From assembly GCA_002493515.1 (NCBI GenBank), contig DKYZ01000135.1:11965-53553 (forward strand): a stretch of 41,589 bases of DNA, read 5' to 3'. A model generated the notes under the pieces. The model saw nothing but the letters and a program-made list of their open reading frames with translations. It did no database searches and was not told the DNA's origin. This stretch comes from Porphyromonadaceae bacterium UBA7087 (lineage in GTDB: Bacteria > Bacteroidota > Bacteroidia > Bacteroidales > Muribaculaceae). Shown piece after piece: positions 33,204 through 41,589 of this stretch. A program made the translations under genes and the position numbers. Position 1 is the stretch's first letter; each line of letters starts with the position of its first letter.

Positions 33204-34916
33204 ATGAGAAAACATTTGTGCATACTGCTGCTGATGGCCATATGCCCCCTTTTGGAGGCGCTGGCTGGGTCTACTCCATTAGACATACGACTGGAGTATA
33301 TGCTGAAGCAAGTCGATAACGGGAAACTGGAGCATTCCCTTCGATGTGTGTGGGCTGACAGCGTGCTGAGCCATGCCGATGACATTGAGGACAAATCCAT
33401 ATTGGAGCGCACACTCATGCGTAGGGCAGAGATTTACGCGGATGGGTCTTACTATAGAAGGTCTCTAAATTCTTATCTTGAGTGGATAGAGGCATATAGG
33501 GATACTGCCGATGAATCCAGATTGTTGATGGTATATGACAAGGTTGCGGAACTATATTATTTCATGGGCTGGTATAATCTTGCTGTGGAGCTTTCATACG
33601 GCCTTTCAATCCGCGATAAACCGGATTCACTGCGATATCTTGATGTCAGAGCATTGCAGAGACTGGCGCATTGTTATATCAGATTGCGTAACGTGGAGAT
33701 GGCGGAAAGATATACAGCCATGGCGGACAGTACGCTTGCGGCAGTTGGAATACCTGACGACGGACACAGATTGCGAGCCATGTTTGAGATGAACATCCTG
33801 AAGGCAGGAATGTCTATAATCAATATGGATTATGACGCTACCCACAGATATCTGTCTGGAGCACGCCGGTATGCTTCCGGTATTCGTGACAGTATTTCGA
33901 TATGGGGAGATGAGGCCATATTGTATGAGCTTGTGGATGATGGAGAGATAGCCGGGAAATTTTACAAGGAGATATTAAATACAGGTGATGTATCTTACCA
34001 GTCGGTGGTCTGTATAAATAATTATGTGTATTATCTGGCCAACAGGGGTAGGTTCAAGGCCGCTCATGAGGTGTGTGATTCAAGCTATCGTATGCTTGAT
34101 TTAATGGAACTCGACCATGCCCGTAGCAATTTGATGATGCTGGAGTCGGATATCTATTTCAGAGAAGGGGATTACAGGAATGCCTATTTGTCTCTTTCAA
34201 GGTCGAAGGTTATATCCGACAGCCTGTTCTCTCCGGAGAACATGAATCATCTGTATCGCATAAGCGACCTGACGGATAAATCAGATTCCTTGCGTAGAAT
34301 CTCCGAGAGGGATGACCGTATATCCCGTCTGAAAGCCTATATATGGATTGGTATAGGTTTTATAATGGCAGTCCTGGCGGTTATCTCAGTTCTTTTGGTA
34401 GTGATGTCGAGAAAGAAACATGCGCAGAAGGAGAATCTTGAGTCGATGGAAGCAGCGATAGATGCCAGGGAGAAGGAGCTTGAGACTGCGCGGCTTGAGA
34501 TAGACAGCAAGACCAGGCAGTTGGAGAGTTATATGCAGACAATCGGGGAAACATCAGACCTGCTGAGGAGAATACGGAATGTGGTCGATGACAAGGCAGA
34601 CCCTGCCGACCGACTGGCGACAGTCGACCGAATGCTTGCTGCCGAAAAGTTCAGGTATGGCGATTGGGATTCCACCAGAGGTGCTTTCGAGAAAATTCAC
34701 AGTAAACTCGTGTCCGGGCTAACGGCTAATCATCCTGATTTGACGAAAGCCGAGATCAGTATTGCCGTATTCATTCTCATGGACATTCCCACAAAAGAGA
34801 TAGCTGACCTCCGCAATCTGTCGGTCAGGACAGTCGAGAATACGAAATACAGGCTGTACAAGAAACTTGGAGTGCCCGCTGCCGAGGTGGCCTCATATCT
34901 TAAAAAATTCCTATGA
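33204..34916 (+). CDS. Transmembrane TPR sensor with LuxR-type HTH
   Basis: About 570 residues. The signal-like N-terminus is 'LCILLLMAICPLLEALAG'. TPR-type helices run to about residue 360 ('RRSLNSYLEWIEAYRDTAD', 'YDKVAELYYFMGWYNLAVELS' in parts, 'GDYRNAYLSLSRSKVI'). A membrane segment lies at 378-400 (YIWIGIGFIMAVLAVISVLLVV), followed by a coiled coil. The C-terminal HTH is at about 512-570: 'LTKAEISIAVFILMDIPTKEIA', read in parts, then 'LSVRTVENTKYRLYKKLGV', a LuxR/GerE-like recognition region. The layout parallels the AraC-type regulator at 25.6 kb but with a different DNA-binding domain. It is divergent from the FN3/Omp28 cassette, its likely target (inference). ATG 33192 is an alternative start. 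Confidence 0.85.
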   Translation: MRKHLCILLLMAICPLLEALAGSTPLDIRLEYMLKQVDNGKLEHSLRCVWADSVLSHADDIEDKSILERTLMRRAEIYADGSYYRRSLNSYLEWIEAYRDTADESRLLMVYDKVAELYYFMGWYNLAVELSYGLSIRDKPDSLRYLDVRALQRLAHCYIRLRNVEMAERYTAMADSTLAAVGIPDDGHRLRAMFEMNILKAGMSIINMDYDATHRYLSGARRYASGIRDSISIWGDEAILYELVDDGEIAGKFYKEILNTGDVSYQSVVCINNYVYYLANRGRFKAAHEVCDSSYRMLDLMELDHARSNLMMLESDIYFREGDYRNAYLSLSRSKVISDSLFSPENMNHLYRISDLTDKSDSLRRISERDDRISRLKAYIWIGIGFIMAVLAVISVLLVVMSRKKHAQKENLESMEAAIDAREKELETARLEIDSKTRQLESYMQTIGETSDLLRRIRNVVDDKADPADRLATVDRMLAAEKFRYGDWDSTRGAFEKIHSKLVSGLTANHPDLTKAEISIAVFILMDIPTKEIADLRNLSVRTVENTKYRLYKKLGVPAAEVASYLKKFL

Positions 34917-34983
34917 GAAATGAATTTGACAAAGCATACGGCAAGAAGGTTGCCATACAATCCCAATCTGTGTCATGCCGGTC

Positions 34984-35766
34984 TCAAAGCAATTCTATTT
35001 GGGAAGGCTCGATACCAGTGGCAAAGGATATGACATCCGTAGCTATACCCATTGCTTTCATGGAACGTGCTATCTTGAGTCTCTCCTCTTCGCGACCTTC
35101 TTCGCGACCTTCCTCGCGACCGGAGGCGAAACCAGCTTTCTTACCCTCCTCATATCCTTTTTTTGTGGCGAATCTCATCTCGGCATTGTAGTCGCGTGCA
35201 CGTTTCAGGTCATATTCATATAAGAGCCTGTCCTCATTGCTGAGGGCGGCTACATTACTGACCTTGGAGAGACGGTCGAATATGGGTTTATGGGATGTAA
35301 ATGGCATTGCTTCCATCTTGTACATGTTTTTTAGAATATATATCCATTTGTCAATTTCGGTCATACATTTCTCCTCTTTTTTGTTGAAGAGCGGCAGCTG
35401 TATGAAGACATAACGCATGAAGTCACCAATCGGTTGTTTGGTGTCCTCATCAAACGTGGAAACGTGTGTGATGACTTTCTTCGGGAGGTTTTTGATTTCA
35501 AAGTCGTAGAAAAAGATTCCAGGCACAGGGGTAAAGGTGTAGTCCCAGTCTCTGCCTTCTCCGTCCTTCCCCTTCTTCGCCTTTGCTGTGACTGCCTTGC
35601 ATACGTAGAAAGTGGCACGGTATAGGAAGTTGTCCTTCTCATCTCGCTGCATCTCTACGACAAACCGTTTCCCGTTGTCGGTCTCGCAGTGGACATCGTA
35701 GATTATGGTGCGGTCTTCAGTGCTCAGACGGGTCTGCTCCGTATTCAGATATGTGACTTTTTTGAT
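34984..35766 (-). pseudogene. 5'-truncated PD-(D/E)XK nuclease family transposase (Rpn-like)
   Basis: An open frame runs from a stop at 35769-35767 down to TGA 34984. It encodes 'VTYLNTEQTRLSTEDRTIIYDVHC', read in parts, then 'GKRFVVEMQRDEKDNF', with the D and E-x-Q residues of the PD-(D/E)XK core. After that come 'IFFYDFEIKNLP', 'FIQLPLFNKKEEKC', 'DKWIYILKN', and a Gly-Arg-Glu-Glu repeat tail (GREEGREEGREE). The N-terminal ~45 residues of the family (FKRIFG-type segment and start) are absent, so the frame has no proper start; the first ATG is at 35652. The family promotes recombination or acts as a transposase-associated nuclease. Confidence 0.7.
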
Positions 35767-35793
35767 TTACCTTACATTCGAGCTGAAATACAA

Positions 35794-35810
35794 TCATGCG
35801 AAAAGCATGA
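35794..35810 (-). terminator. Small hairpin after the porin remnant
   Basis: TCATGC-GAAAA-GCATGA (6-bp stem). On the minus strand it is followed by TTGTATTTC. Weak. Confidence 0.3.
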
Positions 35811-35857
35811 CGGACGCATGGTGGTTGCAATAAATCGGAAAGATGAGTGGGGAATGG

Positions 35858-35992
35858 TCAGAAGTCGAAGAGGAGGCTGACGGAGAGGTTCCAGCCGTTG
35901 GTGCGCATCACGGCGTCGCTGCGGTCGGGGAAACTCTTGACCGCGTTGCCCAGGCCGAACCGGTAGCCGGCGGTGACCTGTATGAAGTTGAT
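35858..35992 (-). pseudogene. 3' end of an outer-membrane beta-barrel (porin) gene
   Basis: Reading out of the IS left end on the minus strand gives 'INFIQVTAGYRFGLGNAV', 'RTNGWNLSVSLLFDF' and a stop at 35858. The alternating pattern and the C-terminal Phe are those of the last strands of an outer-membrane barrel. Only about 44 codons remain; the rest of the gene is not found on the other side of the IS. Confidence 0.65.
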
Positions 35993-36048
35993 TAACGTGA
36001 GTTCGATATAAGCAATCAGAATAAAGTCAGCTGATTGTCGTGAACAAA

Positions 36049-36918
36049 CTATAGAGAAATAGATGGTTTCTTCGGAAAGAAACAATACGCGGCAATGGCA
36101 CTCAGGGCATTGGTAATGAAGTTTGCAAAAGACCGATGTCTTGAGTGTTCTATTTGGGCTATATTCTTAAGTTCATCATTAACCGACTCCACCAGGGCCC
36201 TTTTGCGAAGCATGATTTTGTCTGCAACGGACATAAGGGAGTTCTTCATGTTGTTTCTGATTTTTGTGACAAGCTGGATACCGTTAATGAACAGGAACTC
36301 AAACAGCTGCCTACCGATATATCCTTTGTCGCCGCAGAGTTTGCCCTTGACGTTCTCGATGAATGATTCCGAGTACAATGGCTGACGGTCATCCACATTC
36401 CCCGGAGTGAACATAAAGTTCAGAATCTCGCCCCTGTCATAGATGATCAGATGGAGCTTGAAGCCGAAGAACCATCCCATCGAACATTTCCCCCGTTCAG
36501 CTATCCCCTTGAAGGTCTTATGTATAAGTATCCGCTGATGTTTGCAGACCCTCAGGGGAGTGGAGTCAACGTATGCAATGCCGGTGCAGCTGCCAAGCAA
36601 TACTTCCTTTATGAATATGGCAAGAGGCAACAGCACGGATTTCTGTAATTCCACGAATCTGTTGTAAGACACCGTTTTAGGGAACAGGTGTGTCAGATGT
36701 CTGCATACATATTGAGAGTAAAAATGTTTGAGGCATCTGAAGCCGTTGCTGTGGAACAGGATAAGAATCGTGATGACCTCTGCATCGGAAAGCCGTCCGG
36801 GCTTATTTCGGTGCGCCTTTCCGTCGCTGACCTGACGTTTTTTCAGTTCAGAAGAAAAATACTTGCAGAAATCGTCGGCAAGACAGAAAATGTCAGTAAT
36901 TTTGTCCTCGGTAATCAT
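36049..36918 (-). CDS. IS982-family transposase
   Basis: A 289-residue DDE transposase, full length for the family and apparently intact. Landmarks are 'RHLTHLFPKTVSYNRFVEL', 'GIAYVDSTPLRVC' with the first Asp, 'GWFFGFKLHLIIYDRGEILNF' in parts, 'GKLCGDKGYIG' with the second Asp, and 'LRKRALVESVNDELKNI' with the Glu. It fills almost the whole element. Confidence 0.92.
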   Translation of the reverse strand: MITEDKITDIFCLADDFCKYFSSELKKRQVSDGKAHRNKPGRLSDAEVITILILFHSNGFRCLKHFYSQYVCRHLTHLFPKTVSYNRFVELQKSVLLPLAIFIKEVLLGSCTGIAYVDSTPLRVCKHQRILIHKTFKGIAERGKCSMGWFFGFKLHLIIYDRGEILNFMFTPGNVDDRQPLYSESFIENVKGKLCGDKGYIGRQLFEFLFINGIQLVTKIRNNMKNSLMSVADKIMLRKRALVESVNDELKNIAQIEHSRHRSFANFITNALSAIAAYCFFPKKPSISL

Positions 36919-36989
36919 AGCGATAAATTCTTGTAAATGTTATGATTTAGCACTGTAAATTTACGAATTTTCCGCGTAATTACCAAGAA

Positions 36990-37024
36990 AATCAGCCATT
37001 TAGTTTCATGCTAAATGGCTGATT
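36990..37024. repeat. 14-bp perfect hairpin inside the IS
   Basis: AATCAGCCATTTAG, loop TTTCATG, and the exact complement. It lies upstream of the transposase start on the minus strand. It may block read-through transcription or translation into the transposase. Confidence 0.8.
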
Positions 37025-37069
37025 GTTGTATTATTGATTATCGAAATCCTTATATCGAACTCACGTTAG

Positions 37070-38914
37070 TTATGGTATCAGGATCTTTTCAGTCTTATGG
37101 CTGCCATCCTTCATTATGGTAGTCTTAATGTAGATGCCCCTTTCGGGGGTAGCCACGATACGGCCGCTGATGTCGTGGTACACAGTGCGCACCGTAGGCT
37201 CTGAGCTGATGGCGACCTGCGACACAAGGGGTGTGCCGTCCGGATAGGCCGACGATGCGCAGTTTATCACATTGCCGGTCTGGCCATCTATGATCATAGC
37301 CACCATGCGGGTCTTGTTGAAGTCCGACACCACGCTCTGCCCCAAAACATTGAGCACGGCAGGGGTGTCAACAGTGAACTCGTTGGTGTACTCGCTCCCG
37401 GCCTCTATGTCTGCGGGGAGTGAGCCGGCTATACCCTTGGCATTGGGGAAGTGTATCACCACATCATCATATGTGAGGCCCATGATGTTTTCTTCTTTGC
37501 CCAAGAAGAGATTCCAATATTTGCTCTCGAAGTCTGTGGTGTTCTCTGTCTGGTTGCGGTAGGCATTGTATTGCGCCCATGTGGGGTCACTGAGGTCATC
37601 GGCCACCAGTGCAAAGGCCACACGATAGTCAGCCCCCTTGGCAGAGTGTATGAATTTAGTGGTAGACTTGGCCACCAACTTAGTGTTGTCTGTTTTGTCC
37701 CAAGAGAGTTCTACATTTATCTCGCCCTCAGGCAGGAGCGTGCGTTTGCTTGCCCACTCTTTGGGGATATTGTCCACGCTTGAGCTGCCGTAGCGGTTCA
37801 CCTGCGAGGCCGGGTATCCGTCGGGGCTGAAAGGGAACTCCTCGGTGCTGATATACACCATAGCACCGCTCTCATATCGGCCTGAGTGGTAGGAGAGGGC
37901 CACAAATTCCTCCTTGGTGTAGTCTTCAGCCATCTGTCTGAGGATAATCCATCCTCTGGGGCAATAGCCGCAGCGCAGGCCGGTGTACTCCTCCACAAGA
38001 GGCCGGTTATGCGGCAGGAAGGGGAGCACCTCGAGTGAAGCCTTGCAATATGCATCGGCTATCCCGTTAGGCACTCCGTTCACCCTGTTGATAGTGAGCT
38101 TCAGCTCAGTGGCAGTCGGTTCCCCCAACGGCTCTATATCGAGCGGAAGGGTAGCAGACATGCCGAAGCCCTCTGCCTGTTCGGGGAAGGTATAGGAACC
38201 TGACCTTTTTGTCCCGGCAGCCTCGTAGGTGTAGTCTATGCTGCGCAGCGGGTTAAGCCCCTGCGATACTACTTCTACATCCAGTGTGTAGGGGGTGTCT
38301 CCAGCGGTGTAGATGGGACCGTGGAACGCGGGCATAGCTGCATCTGTGGCGAAGTCCCCCTCCAATGTCACTGACAGGGCACTGGCCAGTTTGCTGTCGT
38401 GCCCTTCGTCGCGCCAACGCAGCTGGCTCTTGGAGCCTCTGAACCAAAAGGCGTTGTCAGTGCTGCTCTCTACCACGGCGGCAGGTGCGGGTGTGGCTTC
38501 GGAGTCTGTAACAGTGAGGGCATAGCCCACATACACACCCTCGGCGGGTATGGTGTATGGCTCGGGGAAGTTGACTGTCAGTATATTGCCCTGCAATGTA
38601 CCGGCCACGCTGCACACATCAGGGTCGTTCACCTTGGTGCCACCTTGATTGCGTGTCTTAAGTTCGGTGGTGATGAAGCCGCTGCAGTCTGTCACTGAGG
38701 CCACATTCCCCTCTACCGGCACAGACAGGGAGACAATCTTCTTGCCGATGAGTCCCGGCCAATAGAGCTTGGCTGCCACATTTACAGTCTCGGCTTTGCC
38801 GCTGCCGTAGCTGTGGGGCGCAGTTCCCTTAGAGTTGTAAGAGAAGTCGGTTTTCTCGGCGGAGGCCATCAGTGGCACAGCCGCCAATAAGCAGTATAGT
38901 ACATATTTGTTCAT
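37070..38914 (-). CDS. Omp28-type secreted protein with CxxC motif, second cassette
   Basis: A 614-residue protein with signal peptide 'YVLYCLLAAVPLMASA'. The N-terminal 280 residues are beta-rich. The Omp28 region starts 'PLVEEYTGLRCGYCPRG' with Cys315 and Cys318, followed by 'EEFVALSYHSG' and 'FSPDGYPASQVNRYGS'. The C-terminus is a sorting tail ('VYHDISGRIVATPERGIYIKTT', in parts, ending KILIP). It resembles the protein at 27512-29500 in domain order. Its stop codon lies three bases outside the IS right end, so the insertion just missed it. Confidence 0.82.
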   Translation of the reverse strand: MNKYVLYCLLAAVPLMASAEKTDFSYNSKGTAPHSYGSGKAETVNVAAKLYWPGLIGKKIVSLSVPVEGNVASVTDCSGFITTELKTRNQGGTKVNDPDVCSVAGTLQGNILTVNFPEPYTIPAEGVYVGYALTVTDSEATPAPAAVVESSTDNAFWFRGSKSQLRWRDEGHDSKLASALSVTLEGDFATDAAMPAFHGPIYTAGDTPYTLDVEVVSQGLNPLRSIDYTYEAAGTKRSGSYTFPEQAEGFGMSATLPLDIEPLGEPTATELKLTINRVNGVPNGIADAYCKASLEVLPFLPHNRPLVEEYTGLRCGYCPRGWIILRQMAEDYTKEEFVALSYHSGRYESGAMVYISTEEFPFSPDGYPASQVNRYGSSSVDNIPKEWASKRTLLPEGEINVELSWDKTDNTKLVAKSTTKFIHSAKGADYRVAFALVADDLSDPTWAQYNAYRNQTENTTDFESKYWNLFLGKEENIMGLTYDDVVIHFPNAKGIAGSLPADIEAGSEYTNEFTVDTPAVLNVLGQSVVSDFNKTRMVAMIIDGQTGNVINCASSAYPDGTPLVSQVAISSEPTVRTVYHDISGRIVATPERGIYIKTTIMKDGSHKTEKILIP

Positions 38915-38948
38915 ATGTGTGGAATCATATAGGAGATTTGTAAATAAT

Positions 38949-38989
38949 GCGTCCCGACATAGCTTTTGGTGTCTGAACTGCCGGGACGC
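38949..38989 (-). promoter_or_regulatory. Intercistronic hairpin, second cassette
   Basis: GCGTCCCG (38949-38956) pairs with CGGGACGC (38982-38989) around a 25-nt loop, between the adhesin-like gene and the Omp28 gene. Same position as the hairpin in the first cassette, with a different sequence. Confidence 0.5.
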
Positions 38990-39011
38990 TATGATTATGA
39001 GCCGGGGTGAT

Positions 39012-41505
39012 TTATTTTACAAACGCTTTGCGGACGGTGCCGTCGGAGTAGCGTATTATGACCAGGCCCTTATATGAGCTGTCTACGGGCATACCGTTGA
39101 TGTCGTAACGCGCTGTCTCCACAGCCTGCTCGGCATTGATGTCGGCCTTGTCTACAAACTGAGACTTGCCCTCGCCCAGGTCTACGAGCATGAAATCCTT
39201 GACTTTGGAGCTTGTGCTCTTGTCCTCGTATGTGTAGTGGGCTATCACGTCATAAGTGTATAGACCGCCTCTCTCCAGACCTTTGAAGGAGTGTGACTCT
39301 ACACCCGCAGGCTCTTCGGCCAGGCCGGCAAAGGTGCGGATGATGTCACCTTTGTTCACATCCTGGCTGATTTCGAAGGCACGCAGAGCAAAGCCCTGGT
39401 CGGCAGAGAATTTCACACGCTCGCCACATATCACTTCGGGCACTTCGATCACTCCGGAGATGCGGCCATTGTCGTCGAAGGGCACATTGGCATAGAGTGT
39501 AGACTCGTTGAAGCGGATCTTGAGTATATCTTTGGGTGTGCCCTGGGCCTCTATGTAGAGCATGAAGTTGCCTCGGTAGGGGTTAACCATAAGGATAGGG
39601 GAGGTGATAAACCCGTTGGAGTTGGGAGCGCAGCCTATCATATTCTCACCCACGGAGTTGTTGCGGCCGGTCCATCCGGGCATGTCGGTATACTCGTCCA
39701 GAGAAGACTCCTCAGAGTTGCCAATGGCCTGCAGCGAGTTGCCGCTGCCGTCGAAGTGACTGTTGCCGAAGGCTTCAGTTAGTATTACAGCCTCCTCCAT
39801 ATCTTTTTCAGCTTTCCAAGCCTTGAAGTTGCGGATGGTGTAGTTCTGCGCTTTGGCCACATCCTTCCAGCGTGCGGTGTAGTAAGTAGACCCTATCTCG
39901 GCAGGCTCCTCGAAGCTCGGTGTGGCTACGCCGAATGCGTGGTACTTCGCGCTCGTGGAGAATTCAGATACGTTGTGGCTCCGCACACGGTAGTAGTATT
40001 CCTTCTCCGGATCGAGACCGGTTACTTGGAGCGATGTGGTCTTCCAGTTCTTGGTAAAGTCGTAGAAGTTGTAGGGATAGTCATCATTGTCCGGGTCGCT
40101 TATCATACTGTTTTCGCCCATAACGCGCACCAGGCCGAAGGGACGTCCGCCTGTCACGGAAATGTTGTCCAAATATACATTGTTACCCTCGCCGAGATTT
40201 GCGGCATAGAAGCGGACAGAGGTATACTTGTCTGCCACCTCGGGCTGGTTTAGTTTTATTTCCCTGTATTTGTTGTTCCTGATGACTAAGCCATCGAAGT
40301 CCAACTGAGCCAAAGGTCTCCATCCCTCTTCGCTGAGGCCATCTATAATGAGAGAGGGTTGGTAGTCCTCATTGTCTACCATGAACTTGGCGTTGAATGT
40401 CAGAGTCTTGATCTTGGCAGGAGCCTCGGGGAGTATGAAGGCACCCTCTTCTCCCTCCTTGGCAATACATGCGCCAAAAGAGCTGTCCTTGCCTTCGCCC
40501 TCGGCTATGGAACCTCCGTCTAGCACTGCCCCCTCGGGGAGTTTGCCATCCTCGAAGTCGTAGTCTGCGCTGTAATCTTCGTCTGAGAGGTAGCCACTTG
40601 TCCAAAGGTCTACATAGTAGTTGTATGCACGGCGCACACCCTGCCAGTTGATGGTGAAGCCGTCTTCAGTGAAGTCTGTTACGGGATTGATGGCCGGAGC
40701 TGCCAGATATGTGGCGGCATCGGTTATCTTTATCCAGTCTATTTCGATGGCGTTGCGGGTGAAGAAGGTGATGAAGCCGTCGTTGTGGGCACCTTCGTTT
40801 CTGAATGTGAATGTGAAGGTCTGCCACCCGTCGTTAGGGTATATTTGAGGGGTAGACATTGAGGGATAATCGCCTATGTCGGTGAAGGGGTATCTGTTGG
40901 AGTCATATCCTCCTATACCCAAAGACATGCTCATGGAGCTGCCGTCAACGGTGAGGTACTCATCATCTTGGGTGAGCCAGAAGGTAGTTGAGGCGCGGAA
41001 GCGGACGCTCACAGTGATGTCTCCCGAATAGTCGCCAAGTGGGGTGCGTATCATGCCGCCTACCTGTCCGCTCACAGGCTGTATCACTACAGTTCCACCT
41101 TTGCCGGCGAATACATAGTCGCCTTCCCATACTCCGGAATTGGGTGTGTAAGCGGAGTCGATGTAACGGCCCGGTTCCTGTGAATGAGAGGCCAGCAGGT
41201 CTACATACCTTTCGCCGGCGTTTCCGGTAGTCTCGGTGTTCCCGTCGGGAACGAGGTTGAAGTCCTCGAATAGTACCTCCATCTCCCTGTCCATGGAGGC
41301 TCTGTCTTGCTGCTGAGTGGCAGTCTTGCTGTTTGGTGCCTTTTGGGCTGTGATGTGAAAGTTTTTGGATTTGCAACTATCTGACTGATAGCTATTTACC
41401 CCCCCCCCTCCGGCCGGGGACACTGCTGATAGCAGTGGCTGCTACGGCACCTCCCGCTACGAGCGAGGCTACGCCGATAGACGTAAGTAAGTTGAAATGG
41501 TGCAT
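39012..41505 (-). pseudogene. Secreted FN3/choice-of-anchor protein, split by a G10 tract (possibly phase-variable)
   Basis: On the minus strand ATG 41505 opens a signal peptide (LTSIGVASLVAGGAVAATAISS). After 'VPGRRGGG' it stops at TAG 41394-41392. The mature protein continues in a neighbouring frame from 41423 to 39012: about 800 residues with jelly-roll segments ('IYPNDGWQTFTFTFRNEG', 'NVYLDNISVTGGRPF'), FN3-like modules ('LQVTGLDPEKEYYYRVRS') and a sorting tail ('ARYDINGMPVDSSYKGLVIIRYSDG', in parts, ending RKAFVK). The frames meet at a run of ten G (41399-41408). Nine or twelve G would join signal peptide and body. So the gene is off, phase-variable, or mis-sequenced here. Confidence 0.75.
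41399..41408 (-). repeat. G10 homopolymer at the signal peptide/mature junction
   Basis: Ten consecutive C on the plus strand. Losing one base restores a continuous frame from ATG 41505 to the stop at 39012. Confidence 0.85.
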
Positions 41506-41528
41506 AGATTAAATAATAAAATTGATGG

Positions 41529-41577
41529 GAGGTTCTATTATTTGATTTTTCAGACTGGCGCATCGAGACAGAACCTC
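41529..41577. repeat. 8-bp inverted repeat upstream of the second cassette
   Basis: GAGGTTCT (41529-41536) and AGAACCTC (41570-41577). It lies upstream of the split adhesin gene. No TAnnTTTG box was found before ATG 41505 within the window. Confidence 0.35.
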
Positions 41578-41589
41578 ATTAAGCCTCGC

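Larger units (their letters stand above)
35995..37066 (-). mobile_element. IS982-family insertion sequence
   Basis: A 1072-bp element bounded by perfect 18-bp inverted repeats starting ACGTGAGTTCGATATAAG (35995-36012 and complement at 37049-37066). It encodes one transposase. The flanks, GTTGATTA on the left and TAGTTATG on the right, show no direct repeat, so target duplications are absent. A 14-bp perfect hairpin lies between the right end and the transposase start (36990-37024) and a 7-bp one near the left end (36013-36037). Confidence 0.88.

Noticed and set aside
3561..41581. 14-bp match TAATGAGGTTCTGT at 3561-3574 (plus) and 41568-41581 (minus), as possible element ends
   Set aside because: Several matches of this length are expected by chance in a window this size, and no other element features accompany it.

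Overview
The window looks like chromosomal DNA of a gut member of the Bacteroidales, and a Muribaculaceae-type genome is my best guess. This rests on intermediate GC content, many promoters of the Bacteroidetes TTG-N19-20-TAnnTTTG type, a TonB receptor paired with a DUF4249 protein, several secreted proteins with C-terminal 'Por'-type sorting tails, and transmembrane TPR/HTH regulators. No rRNA, tRNA or CRISPR array was seen.

Layout. 1-150: four 33-bp tandem repeats plus a partial fifth unit that carries a promoter, followed by an AAA+/DUF4143 ATPase (184-1491). 1.5-3.5 kb: a bacterial-PH-domain membrane protein and a DUF488 protein. 3.5-7.9 kb: an operon of lipoprotein, TonB-dependent receptor and DUF4249 lipoprotein. 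8.0-8.45 kb: a frameshifted remnant of a small secreted protein. 8.7-12.6 kb: GH95 (plus strand) convergent with GH53 (minus strand), the latter preceded by an orphan HipB-like regulator; both enzymes fit pectin or arabinogalactan side-chain use. 12.9-13.5 kb: a WYL-family regulator that lacks its WYL core. 13.5-15.1 kb: a DUF6155-TM-MORN-GH25 fusion. 15.2-19.6 kb: a lactate-utilisation operon (lutA-lutB-lutC-lactate permease). 19.7-21.2 kb: an NfeD/SPFH membrane pair. 21.4-22.6 kb: a second AAA+/DUF4143 ATPase with a large inverted repeat upstream. 22.7-23.4 kb: a long hairpin-rich non-coding stretch. 23.4-27.2 kb: a secreted protein and a TPR-TM-AraC regulator. 27.2-27.4 kb: a second 33-bp repeat array, pointing at the first ~30 codons of a third ATPase cut off inside its Walker A motif. 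27.5-32.9 kb: a two-gene secreted cassette (FN3 protein then Omp28-type protein). 33.2-34.9 kb: a TPR-TM-LuxR-type regulator. 35-37 kb: a scar with a truncated PD-(D/E)XK nuclease gene, the last 44 codons of a porin and an intact IS982-family element. 37-41.5 kb: a second, apparently paralogous adhesin + Omp28 cassette whose first gene is split by a G10 tract just after the signal peptide.

How the parts may work together. The lactate operon is a self-contained uptake and oxidation unit. The two secreted cassettes and two sensor-like regulators with a TPR region outside the membrane and a DNA-binding domain inside suggest regulated surface display of CxxC-containing and adhesin-like proteins, with a possible phase switch in one cassette (inference). 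Most worth checking: the shared 33-bp arrays in front of DUF4143 ATPases, the G10 tract, the duplicated cassettes, the WYL-less regulator and the DUF6155-MORN-GH25 fusion.
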